From: Bacteroidaceae bacterium
Lineage (GTDB): Bacteria > Bacteroidota > Bacteroidia > Bacteroidales > Bacteroidaceae
Direction of reading: 5' to 3'
Length of the DNA stretch: 39,608 nucleotides
NCBI GenBank assembly: GCA_017534535.1
Contig: JAFXVZ010000026.1
Span: 1-39,608, forward strand
Numbering within the stretch: position 1 is the stretch's first letter; every line of letters begins with the position of its first letter. Positions 1-7,626 of the stretch are shown here, in pieces. The notes beneath the pieces are model-generated. The model was given only the letters and a program-made list of their open reading frames with translations, was not told the origin of the DNA and ran no database searches. The position numbers and the translations under genes are program-made.

Positions 1-25
1 GGGGGTTCGAATCCCCCAGCTTCCG
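1..25 (+). tRNA. tRNA-Ser, 3' part only (window edge)
   Basis: The window opens inside a tRNA. A T arm with a 5-bp G/C stem around the loop TTCGAAT (1-17) is followed by the 3' acceptor strand AGCTTCC (18-24) and discriminator G25. A G discriminator with an expected GGAAGCT 5' strand fits bacterial tRNA-Ser. The next bases are CAT, so CCA is not encoded. The anticodon lies outside the window, so the isoacceptor is not determined. Confidence 0.8.
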
Positions 26-29
26 CATC

Positions 30-72
30 AAACGAAAGAACTGGTTGAGATAATCAACCAGTTCTTTCGTTT
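30..72. terminator. Bidirectional terminator hairpin, 19-bp perfect stem
   Basis: Positions 30-48 and 54-72 are perfect reverse complements around the loop GATAA. The AAACGAAAG and CTTTCGTTT ends supply a T-rich tail in both directions. It sits between the tRNA-Ser on the plus strand and the end of the trkH-trkA operon on the minus strand, so it can serve both. Confidence 0.85.
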
Positions 73-73
73 A

Positions 74-760
74 TTATAAAGCTCTCCAGAAACGACGAAA
101 ATCGGAATATTTGCCGAAGACAACTAACTGATCGCCTTCTGCCAGGGCAAAATCTTCTGGTATAACCTCCACGACATTACGCTCGGTATACTTAATACCC
201 AAAGCGTTTTTCTGCACTTTACCTCGTATGGTAGCCATGAGGCGCAGGCCGAACTCCTCCTCTATGTGAAGCTGAGGTACTGTATAGCCATATAACTTCC
301 CAGGAACACTGAACTTTGCCACCGCATAGTCTTTATCCACGCGAAAGATCTCGATATCATATCCAAACTCAATCCGTTCCACAAGGTTATGGGCTGCATC
401 AGCCTCAGGTGAAAGTATCTTCTCTATTTTGAATGCTTGAAGGATAGAGCGATGCACCTCATCGTTGGCTCGGGCAAAGATATGCTCTACCTTCATTTGT
501 ACAAGTAGGGCAGCTACTCGCACGGAAGCTCCAAAATTTTCACCAATCGCCACGATCACTGCATCTACATTGTGCAAAGGTAAAGCTGACAGGGCTTGCT
601 CATCAGTGGCATCCATCATAAAAGCTGCCGCAAGCTTTTCTTTAATGGGTTCAACACGCGTGGATTCTTTATCAACGCCTATCACTTCATGACCTACGGC
701 TGCCAGTTCCTCTGCTAAAACGTAGCCATAGTCTCCTAATCCAATAACAATGTATTTCAT
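74..760 (-). CDS. trkA: Trk/Ktr potassium uptake regulatory subunit (RCK domain)
   Basis: Peripheral cytoplasmic subunit that gates a K+ channel-like membrane partner by binding nucleotide. At 228 aa it has the length of single-RCK KtrA-type proteins, about half of the two-domain E. coli TrkA. The N-terminal Rossmann fold shows GLGDYG (residues 7-12) and the acidic residue D30 at the end of strand 2, as in NAD/ATP-binding RCK_N domains. The C-terminal part (about 140-228) fits a TrkA_C domain, with the typical ending EGDQLVVFGKYSDFRRF. The gene lies 18 nt downstream of trkH, so the two are co-transcribed. The ATG start at 760 fits the start of strand 1. The symbol ktrA would be equally valid. 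Confidence 0.9.
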   Translation of the reverse strand: MKYIVIGLGDYGYVLAEELAAVGHEVIGVDKESTRVEPIKEKLAAAFMMDATDEQALSALPLHNVDAVIVAIGENFGASVRVAALLVQMKVEHIFARANDEVHRSILQAFKIEKILSPEADAAHNLVERIEFGYDIEIFRVDKDYAVAKFSVPGKLYGYTVPQLHIEEEFGLRLMATIRGKVQKNALGIKYTERNVVEVIPEDFALAEGDQLVVFGKYSDFRRFWRAL

Positions 761-778
761 ATTGAGTTTCTATGTATT

Positions 779-2626
779 TTAGTTAATAATGATTTCCCCA
801 CTCGGATAGCGATAATTCACCACTTTCTTTTGTTTCACTACACCCAACAAAATAGTCATCATACCCAAACGACCAATAAACATAAGAGGTATCATAAACA
901 TCTTGCCTTGATCATGTAACATGGCAGTAGCATTCAAACTGAAACCATCAGTACTCAGGGCACCCATACACTCATAAAATACTGCCCTTAGAGGCATCTC
1001 AGGTTCCAAGAGATTGAGAATGAAGATAGCTAAGCCCAACACTGCCAACGACAAAAGCACGGTGGCATTGGAACGACGGATAGAGCTGGCCGACAACTCA
1101 CGATGGAAAACTTCTACCCTGTCACTGCCTCTCAACATAGCCCCAAGATTCATCAGCATCACAGCAAAAGTATTAACCTTAATACCGCCTGCAGTGGATT
1201 GTGAACCACCGCCTATCCACATCAGTATCGAGAACATAATCATTGAGGAGGTAGTCCAAGTTAACGGATCAATGGCAGCAAACCCCACGGAACGTGGACA
1301 GACAGCCATAAAGAAGGCCTGCGTGATCTTGTCACCAACCGTCAGACCTATCAAAGCATTATCCCATTCCAAAAGAGCAAAACTGATGGTGGGAATAGTG
1401 AGCAGCAGCAAGGTCATTATCAACACAATACGTGTATTGAGGCTATATTGGTGATAAATCTTTCTCTCTTCCCAATGCCGACGACGAATTAAAACCCAAA
1501 GCCTGCGGCACATATTCACAATGATATCCTTGATGTTCACTAAGATGGGGAATCCGATTCCACCCAAGATAACCAGTATTGACAGATAAAGATAAAGGGG
1601 GGCATGGTTACCAAAAACCAAAGGATTGGCCATGCCATTGGGCAAAGTACTGAATCCTGCGTTACAGAATGCAGAAACTGCATGAAAGATGGAGAAGTTT
1701 ACCTCTTCCATCAATTCATATCCCATAGTGCCATGAATATCCGTCCAGATTGCAAAAGCTCCCACAGCCTCGATGACCAGGGTGAAGCCCAAAATATATA
1801 ATAAGGTGGAAAGCAACGAATTTAGCGAGTTACTACTTACCATATCCTTTACCATCATGCGATTGTAGATGCTGGTATTGCCCATAAAGAACAGGGTGAA
1901 GAAGCTGGTGAAGGTCATCACGCCCAAGCCTCCAACCTGGAAAAGCAACATCAGCACAACCATACCGGCAGGCGTGAACGTCTGGGTATAATCTATGGGA
2001 CTCATACCCGTTACACAGACGGCACTGGTGGAAAGAAAGAGAGAATCAAGCCACGAAATGCCGTTATAGGTACAACGAGGTAAGAGTAGTAATCCAGTAC
2101 CAATTAATATGATAAACAGGAAACTGATAGCAAGAATAAGCGAGGGATTTGCCCTGCGTCCAAGCAGAAAAGTAAACCCTTTGGCTAGATTGATCAACGC
2201 AAATACCATACATATTACCACCCGATAGGTGACATCCTTCATCCATAGCCAAAACTGCTGAATGGGTCCATCTTGAGGCTGGTGGAAAATAATTGGTATG
2301 AGCGTAAGAAGCAGTAATATTGTCAAAATCCACGAGAAAGTGTTCATCTCATGGCGAGTGTCACCATATCTAAGCAACAAGTGAGCAATGGTATCCGTCA
2401 AAAAGATGATCCAAACAACAAGATAGATTTGGTTCAGCGTCTGCATCTCACTGGGAGAAATGACAAAACCATGCTCATAGACCACCGCCAATGGAAGCAG
2501 TACCGATGCCATAAAAGATAGCACACGGATAAAACCAAGCAGGAGCTTGATATAGGGATGAATCCACCTGTGGCGATACAATAAAAACTTGTTATCTGAC
2601 AATTTCATTGGTCTATTAAAGCTCAT
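779..2626 (-). CDS. trkH: Trk/Ktr potassium transporter membrane subunit
   Basis: Integral inner-membrane K+ translocating subunit of the SKT superfamily (TrkH/KtrB). The four pore-loop signatures appear in order: SAVCVTGMSP, SAFCNAGFST, CPRSVGFAAI and GALSTDGFS, each with the conserved filter glycine. At 615 aa it is longer than typical KtrB (about 450). The first about 160 residues add several hydrophobic helices ahead of the channel core. The first M-P-M loop follows LIGTGLLLLPRCTYNGISWL. It forms an operon with trkA (18-nt gap). Transcription probably starts from the minus-strand TAnnTTTG element at 2686-2693. Met7 (2608) is an alternative start. Confidence 0.92.
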   Translation of the reverse strand: MSFNRPMKLSDNKFLLYRHRWIHPYIKLLLGFIRVLSFMASVLLPLAVVYEHGFVISPSEMQTLNQIYLVVWIIFLTDTIAHLLLRYGDTRHEMNTFSWILTILLLLTLIPIIFHQPQDGPIQQFWLWMKDVTYRVVICMVFALINLAKGFTFLLGRRANPSLILAISFLFIILIGTGLLLLPRCTYNGISWLDSLFLSTSAVCVTGMSPIDYTQTFTPAGMVVLMLLFQVGGLGVMTFTSFFTLFFMGNTSIYNRMMVKDMVSSNSLNSLLSTLLYILGFTLVIEAVGAFAIWTDIHGTMGYELMEEVNFSIFHAVSAFCNAGFSTLPNGMANPLVFGNHAPLYLYLSILVILGGIGFPILVNIKDIIVNMCRRLWVLIRRRHWEERKIYHQYSLNTRIVLIMTLLLLTIPTISFALLEWDNALIGLTVGDKITQAFFMAVCPRSVGFAAIDPLTWTTSSMIMFSILMWIGGGSQSTAGGIKVNTFAVMLMNLGAMLRGSDRVEVFHRELSASSIRRSNATVLLSLAVLGLAIFILNLLEPEMPLRAVFYECMGALSTDGFSLNATAMLHDQGKMFMIPLMFIGRLGMMTILLGVVKQKKVVNYRYPSGEIIIN

Positions 2627-2685
2627 TTAGCTAGCAAACTTAATCAAAAGATGAATTATAAGCAAAAAAACAGAGCAAAAAGCGT

Positions 2686-2693
2686 CAAACTTA
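2686..2693 (-). promoter_or_regulatory. Candidate promoter -7 box for trkH-trkA
   Basis: On the minus strand this reads TAAGTTTG, matching the Bacteroidetes TAnnTTTG -7 element. A TTG about 22 nt upstream (2716-2718) could be the -33 box. The element lies 60 nt before the trkH ATG and overlaps the region used by the divergent trpB2 promoter. Confidence 0.5.
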
Positions 2694-2704
2694 AAAAAAT
2701 TGAT

Positions 2705-2712
2705 TACTTTTG
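2705..2712 (+). promoter_or_regulatory. Promoter -7 box for trpB2
   Basis: TACTTTTG matches TAnnTTTG. It lies 30 nt before the ATG at 2742, predicting a short leader of about 23 nt. No clear TTTG is seen at -33. Confidence 0.6.
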
Positions 2713-2741
2713 TGGCAATTTACACTAAAAACTATACTAAA

Positions 2742-4112
2742 ATGAGTAACAAAACTAAAAGATTTATCCTCCCTGAGGAAGAGATACCACATTACTGGTA
2801 CAACATTCAAGCAGATATGGTGAACAAACCTCTGCCACCCATTCACCCTGCTACCAAACAACCTTTAAAGGCAGAAGATCTATATCCAATTTTCCCTGAA
2901 GAGTGCTGTCGTCAGGAAATGAATCAGACAGATCAGTGGATAGAAATTCCTGAAGAAGTACGTGAAATGTACAAGTATTATCGCAGTACACCCCTAGTTC
3001 GTGCTTACGGACTGGAGAAAGCATTGGGAACGCCTGCACATATTTATTTTAAAAACGAGAGTGTAAGTCCTATGGGTTCTCACAAACTGAACTCTGCCTT
3101 GCCTCAAGCATATTATGCCAAGATGGAGGGTACGACCAATATCACTACAGAGACTGGTGCTGGGCAATGGGGTGCTGCATTATCATATGCTGCTCGTCTG
3201 TTTGGTTTGGAAGCAGCTGTTTATCAAGTAAAGATAAGCTATGAGCAAAAGCCTTATCGCCGCAGCATCATGCAGACATTTGGCGCCCAGGTTACTCCTT
3301 CACCTTCTATGTCAACGCGTGCTGGTAAGGATATCTTAACAAGGGACCCATTCCATCAGGGTTCACTGGGTACTGCCATTTCTGAGGCTATCGAATTGGC
3401 AATGATGACACCTAACTGTAAATACACTTTAGGTTCAGTTTTAAATCATGTGGGTTTACATCAGACCATCATTGGTTTGGAAGCTGAGAAGCAGATGGCA
3501 ATGGCTGGCGAATATCCGGATTTAGTAATTGGCTGCTTTGGTGGTGGTTCTAATTTCAGCGGCATCGCTTTCCCTTTCATGCGCCACACCATTTTGGAAG
3601 GCAAGAAAACTCGCTACATTGCTGCAGAGCCTGATTCTTGTCCAAAACTGACTCGCGGTAAGTTTGAATATGACTTTGGTGATGAGTCTGGTTTAACTCC
3701 ATTGTTGCCAATGTACACTTTAGGTCACAATTTCCGCCCAGCAAATATCCATGCTGGTGGTTTGCGTTATCATGGTGCTGGTGTGATTATCTCGCAGTTG
3801 TTAAAAGACAAGTTGATGGAAGCAGTTGATATACCTCAGTTGGAAACCTTTGAAGCTGGTACGCTGTTTGCTCGTGCTGAAGGCATTATCCCAGCACCTG
3901 AGTCTAGCCACGCTATTGCTGCTACCATCCGTGAGGCTAAAAAGTGCATTGAAACAGGTGAGGAGAAGGTGATTCTGTTCAATCTTTCTGGTCACGGATT
4001 AATTGACATGGCAGCTTACGACCAGTTTATCGCTGGTAACTTGCAGAATTATCGCGTAACGGATGAAGATTTGAAGAAGTCAATGGCTGACGCCGATGCT
4101 CTGAATAAGTAA
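2742..4112 (+). CDS. trpB: Tryptophan synthase beta-like PLP enzyme (TrpB2 type)
   Basis: PLP-dependent enzyme that joins indole and L-serine to give L-tryptophan. From the ATG at 2742 it is 456 aa, longer than TrpB1 (about 400 aa), which is characteristic of TrpB2. The PLP lysine is K115 in MGSHKLN, and the phosphate-binding loop is seen as GCFGGGSNF. The aldimine-proximal motif TETGAGQWG also fits. TrpB2 proteins often act without TrpA, and no trpA or other trp gene is near, so indole salvage is likely (inference). Frame upstream of 2742 is open only from a TTG that overlaps the promoter, so the ATG is chosen. A strong terminator follows at 4133-4165. Confidence 0.9.
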   Translation: MSNKTKRFILPEEEIPHYWYNIQADMVNKPLPPIHPATKQPLKAEDLYPIFPEECCRQEMNQTDQWIEIPEEVREMYKYYRSTPLVRAYGLEKALGTPAHIYFKNESVSPMGSHKLNSALPQAYYAKMEGTTNITTETGAGQWGAALSYAARLFGLEAAVYQVKISYEQKPYRRSIMQTFGAQVTPSPSMSTRAGKDILTRDPFHQGSLGTAISEAIELAMMTPNCKYTLGSVLNHVGLHQTIIGLEAEKQMAMAGEYPDLVIGCFGGGSNFSGIAFPFMRHTILEGKKTRYIAAEPDSCPKLTRGKFEYDFGDESGLTPLLPMYTLGHNFRPANIHAGGLRYHGAGVIISQLLKDKLMEAVDIPQLETFEAGTLFARAEGIIPAPESSHAIAATIREAKKCIETGEEKVILFNLSGHGLIDMAAYDQFIAGNLQNYRVTDEDLKKSMADADALNK

Positions 4113-4132
4113 TTTCAGTTACTATATAATTA

Positions 4133-4165
4133 TGAGGGGAGTTTCTTATTAAGAAGCTCCCCTCA
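4133..4165. terminator. Bidirectional terminator between trpB2 and btuC
   Basis: Stem TGAGGGGAG/CTCCCCTCA is extended by six further pairs (one T-G wobble) to a 4-nt loop ATTA, about 15 bp in all. The AATT-rich flanks serve convergent trpB2 (plus) and btuC (minus). Confidence 0.8.
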
Positions 4166-4172
4166 CAATTTG

Positions 4173-5201
4173 TTAATTCATTTGGTGACTACTCCGTTGA
4201 TGTATAATAACATAGATAATGATGGGAGCACCAATGACTGGAGTAACAGCATTCAATGGAATGATGCCATTCTCGCCAGGCAACACACAAATCAGGTTAC
4301 ACAATAAAGCTACGGCACTGCCCGTCAAAATAGTGATTGGCAACAGGGAATTGTGGTTCTCTGTACCCAAAATTAGTCTTGCCACATGGGGCACCGCCAA
4401 GCCGATAAAAGCGATGGGACCGCAAAAAGCTGTAGTAATAGCGGTAAGTAAACCTGTTATAACTAACAAATAATTTCTTACTCGCCTCGTATTCACTCCA
4501 AGATTTTCTGCATAGCGTTCACCCAAGAGCATCGCATTCAAAGGCTTGATTAGCAACACAGAGCAAAGTAATCCAGTAAGTATCAGAGGAGCAAAGACAG
4601 GCATCTGATGCATCGAAACTCCTCCAAAATTGCCTAAGCCCCAAATCAGATAGGACTGTACACCTTCTTCTGTTGCAAAGAAATTCAGCAACGAAATAGC
4701 AGACGACGCGATGTAACCTACCATAATACCAGTAATCAACAACATCACACTGCTGCGTATCAGGGTAGAGAAGAACAGGATCAACGCCATAATGGCCATT
4801 GCACCCAAGAAAGCGCCAACAAATATGGACAAGAAACCTGATATAGTGAAAGAAGCGGTAGTGATGCTGCCTCCAAATGCCAACATAACTAAGGCGACAC
4901 CTAAGCTGGCTCCAGCATCAATACCTAAGATGGAGGGACCTGCCAAGGGGTTTTTCAGTGAAGTCTGCAACATCAAACCACATACAGCTAAGGAGCCTCC
5001 ACAGAGAAGGGCTGTCAATGCTTGGGGTAAACGACTTTGCCAAATGATGAATCGCCAACTGGGTTTGGCAGATTCATCACCCAAAAGGACGCTGACCACA
5101 TCTCCTGCTGGTATGGAAACTGAACCCATCAGCAGATTAGCCACAAACAGCAGCAATACCATTACCGCCAACCCTATGCCATATTTCGTACCTTTATTCA
5201 T
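4173..5201 (-). CDS. btuC: Cobalamin ABC transporter permease (FecCD/BtuC family)
   Basis: Inner-membrane permease of a type II ABC importer. At 342 aa with about ten hydrophobic segments it matches BtuC/FecCD. The cytoplasmic coupling signature is clear in GPIAFIGLAVPHVARL near residue 240, and the N-terminal PAGDVVSVLLGD and WQSRLPQALTALLCG are typical. The family also carries heme and iron-siderophores. The cobalamin assignment rests on the operon with btuB, btuG and btuF under a B12 riboswitch. The ATG at 5201 is preceded by a run of seven G and a 7-codon reading frame whose TGA overlaps this ATG. No ATPase gene (btuD) follows; a terminator lies just downstream. Confidence 0.87.
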   Translation of the reverse strand: MNKGTKYGIGLAVMVLLLFVANLLMGSVSIPAGDVVSVLLGDESAKPSWRFIIWQSRLPQALTALLCGGSLAVCGLMLQTSLKNPLAGPSILGIDAGASLGVALVMLAFGGSITTASFTISGFLSIFVGAFLGAMAIMALILFFSTLIRSSVMLLITGIMVGYIASSAISLLNFFATEEGVQSYLIWGLGNFGGVSMHQMPVFAPLILTGLLCSVLLIKPLNAMLLGERYAENLGVNTRRVRNYLLVITGLLTAITTAFCGPIAFIGLAVPHVARLILGTENHNSLLPITILTGSAVALLCNLICVLPGENGIIPLNAVTPVIGAPIIIYVIIHQRSSHQMN

Positions 5202-5221
5202 TTTTGTCCCCCCCGATGCAT
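5198..5221 (-). other. Possible 7-codon leader ORF coupled to btuC
   Basis: On the minus strand AGGAGG (5225-5230) precedes ATG (5219-5221), followed by MHRGGQK and a TGA whose TG is shared with the btuC ATG. The ORF contains G7 (5208-5214); one extra G would fuse it in frame to btuC. Spacing of AGGAGG to the ATG is only 3 nt, and Shine-Dalgarno use is rare in this group, so this may be chance. Confidence 0.25.
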
Positions 5222-5280
5222 TATCCTCCTTCCTGACTCCATAATTTGTCGGAGAAAAGCAACTCCTTTACAGGACAGAA

Positions 5281-6408
5281 TTATTCATCTTTCAATTTCT
5301 CAAAGTAGGTTAACCCTCCCAAATCTATTTCTGGGTGAGAAATCTGAATATAGTCACGCAAAAGTCTGTCTGGATGGAACGGTGTTTCTTCATAAAAAGC
5401 AGTATGACCCGTATTACAACCATATACCTGATGACTCTTAAACGCCTTCAATTCTGCATACCCATGATAATCAGCCACCAAACCTTGATAGGTCATATCC
5501 TGAGGACGATTATACCGCATGACCCAAATATCAGCATCACCCGCCTTTTCAAACACCGCCTCAAAAGATAATGCCAGCGAACCACTATGACTATCATCCG
5601 CATATGGATATGCCACATTAGCATCTGCCCACAGCTTGCCCTGCGTACTTTGCCCGCCAGGCACATACCAAACCGAACCTGTCTTCAAGTCGGTGATAAC
5701 AGTAGGTCGGTTTCCCGCTTGTGATGCCTGCGCCTTCAATGCCAGATAGTTCTCACTCACCTCAGAAAACAGTTGGTCAGCTACCTCAGCTCGTCCAAAC
5801 AATCGACCATAGAACTTCATCCATTCGGCACGACCCAACGCCGAGGTTTCCATATAGTCGGCACACTCGATAAGGGGAACACCCAATTCCTCAGCCCTAC
5901 CATAACCTCCACTGTTTTCAAAAGGTGAGAGCATTAAAGCATCGGGTTCCAGGTCAATGATACGTTCAATGTCTGGACTCATCGCATCGCCACAATCCAA
6001 AATGCTTCCTTCCTCCACTCCTTTTATGATATAAGGAAGATGTATATATTGGAAGTCGCACACACCAGCTATCTGATTCAGGGCTCCCAATTCCTGCACT
6101 AAGGCACTATGTACCGCAGTATATATCACCACCTTGCTAACAGGTGTACGCACCAATGTTCCCTTAGGCAAACTCTCTGGCAAAGCTGCTTGACGAGGCA
6201 CCAACACATACTTATGCAGCGTGCGACCTTTGTTCCAAGGGTCACGGATGCTCGCCACACTATAACCTTCATAATCTATCAAAGTTATCAACTGGGCATA
6301 CTGCAAGGTTAGGGTATCTCCTTCAGGAGACACCCCATCCTGCCTGTTACCTTGACAACTGCAAAATATCAGTGCAGCAAAGCAGACATAAATCAACCTG
6401 TGGTACAT
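5281..6408 (-). CDS. btuF: Cobalamin-binding periplasmic lipoprotein (BtuF-like)
   Basis: Substrate-binding protein that delivers corrinoid to the BtuC permease. From the ATG at 6408 it is 375 aa with a lipoprotein signal peptide: hydrophobic stretch, then CFAALIFCSC with the lipidated Cys at residue 18. Two lobes of the TroA/PeripBP_2 fold are visible, the first around the segment ALVQELGALNQIAGVCDF and the second around SLALSFEAVFEKAGDADIWV. A TTG start six bases upstream is possible but lies within an ATTGACN-type repeat at 6411-6425. The family includes heme and siderophore binders; the cobalamin role is taken from the riboswitch operon. It sits 20 nt after btuG and 79 nt before btuC. Confidence 0.85.
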   Translation of the reverse strand: MYHRLIYVCFAALIFCSCQGNRQDGVSPEGDTLTLQYAQLITLIDYEGYSVASIRDPWNKGRTLHKYVLVPRQAALPESLPKGTLVRTPVSKVVIYTAVHSALVQELGALNQIAGVCDFQYIHLPYIIKGVEEGSILDCGDAMSPDIERIIDLEPDALMLSPFENSGGYGRAEELGVPLIECADYMETSALGRAEWMKFYGRLFGRAEVADQLFSEVSENYLALKAQASQAGNRPTVITDLKTGSVWYVPGGQSTQGKLWADANVAYPYADDSHSGSLALSFEAVFEKAGDADIWVMRYNRPQDMTYQGLVADYHGYAELKAFKSHQVYGCNTGHTAFYEETPFHPDRLLRDYIQISHPEIDLGGLTYFEKLKDE

Positions 6409-6410
6409 TA

Positions 6411-6425
6411 TCAATTGTCAATTGT
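6411..6425. repeat. Heptanucleotide repeat, two units (TCAATTG)
   Basis: TCAATTGTCAATTGT is two perfect 7-nt units, the reverse complement of the ATTGACA repeats at 24397-24438. It fills the gap between the btuG stop and the btuF start. Confidence 0.7.
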
Positions 6426-6428
6426 TAA

Positions 6429-7613
6429 TCATCTCAGCACTAACATAAAGCAAGGGCCAACACCCACATCATACTTCTTTTCTAGATTGCCATTCAAATC
6501 ATATTGGTTCACATAGCCATCAGTGTCGTATGTAGTAAAGCCACTCACCTTATTATATGAAGACACATACAACTTGCCTCCTTCGTGGTCAATGGCAATA
6601 CCAGCTGGAGCATCTACCACATTCTCACCCAAATAAGCAGAACTCAACACAGACATATCAGAGAGGCTGTACTGAGTATAGGCATCTATAGTGTACCAAT
6701 TGCCATCAGCATCAGATGTCCAAGCCGAACTAATGGTATAAAGCATACCATCATTAACAGCTAACCAAGCAGCTTCCACATTAAGATCAGTTACCTTGTC
6801 ACTCGAATCTATCTTGCAAATGGTTGATGGCATTGTATAATAGTCACCGTTACACAATGCATAAACGTTTTCACCATCGGTGGCTATACGAGTAGGATTC
6901 ACACCTACCTCTATTTTCTTCGCCTCGCTAAATGTAGCCAAGTCAATTTTCGACACACTCATACCATTTGCATATCCATTCTCATAGTTCAGGCCATCAG
7001 AGTTCACCACATACAGGAAACCATTCACAATCACCATCTCCTCGGGATTAGGTCCCACCTTAACAACTTTATCAATTTCCTGTGTTTCAGGATTGATACG
7101 TATTACCTCACCACTATATAAAGACGCATAAACATAATTATCGTCAGCAATGATATATCGTGGTCCATCATCATAATCCGTTGGAATAGCTATCTGCTTC
7201 ACAGACTCAAGTGTCAGCTTATCCATTACCTCAATGGTTCTTGACCCATACACTGCTATATACAAATTACCTTTATAAATGGCACCATTCTGAACTGTGC
7301 CACCCAAGCTACGCCCATTCTTGGCAGCAAAAACACCATTTGTTACTTCTTGCTTAGAGAAGTTTATGAAAGACAACGAGCCGTCGATGCTCTTGCCTTG
7401 ATTACCACCGTTGAATACATACAAACCCTGCTTGTCGGAAGCTACAGAGTAGTCTGGTTCGGGTTCAGGCTCTGGCTCTGGTGCTGGAGCTGGAGTAGGT
7501 TCAGGTGCTGGTGTTGGTTTAGGATCATCGTCCTTACTGCAGGCAGCAACTACAAAAGGCACTGCCACCACTAAAGCAAAAAGCTTTAAGAATTGTCTTA
7601 CATTCATTTTCAT
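6429..7613 (-). CDS. btuG: Surface cobalamin-binding beta-propeller lipoprotein (BtuG-like)
   Basis: Predicted surface-exposed lipoprotein that captures cobalamin and passes it to the TonB-dependent channel BtuB, as shown for Bacteroides BtuG. The signal peptide ends in VVAAC with the lipid-carrying Cys at residue 25. The following SKDDD is a Bacteroidetes lipoprotein export signal for the outer face. A Pro/Glu-rich spacer (residues 32-54) leads to seven YncE/DUF5074-like propeller repeats, visible as recurring motifs such as GNLYIAVYGSRTIEVMD, DDNYVYASLYSGEVIRI, NGFLYVVNSDG and GGKLYVSSYNK. It sits 13 nt after btuB. The gene order btuB-btuG-btuF under a B12 riboswitch is the main reason for the name, since sequence alone supports only a YncE-like propeller. 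Confidence 0.8.
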   Translation of the reverse strand: MKMNVRQFLKLFALVVAVPFVVAACSKDDDPKPTPAPEPTPAPAPEPEPEPEPDYSVASDKQGLYVFNGGNQGKSIDGSLSFINFSKQEVTNGVFAAKNGRSLGGTVQNGAIYKGNLYIAVYGSRTIEVMDKLTLESVKQIAIPTDYDDGPRYIIADDNYVYASLYSGEVIRINPETQEIDKVVKVGPNPEEMVIVNGFLYVVNSDGLNYENGYANGMSVSKIDLATFSEAKKIEVGVNPTRIATDGENVYALCNGDYYTMPSTICKIDSSDKVTDLNVEAAWLAVNDGMLYTISSAWTSDADGNWYTIDAYTQYSLSDMSVLSSAYLGENVVDAPAGIAIDHEGGKLYVSSYNKVSGFTTYDTDGYVNQYDLNGNLEKKYDVGVGPCFMLVLR

Positions 7614-7626
7614 AATTACTATTTAT

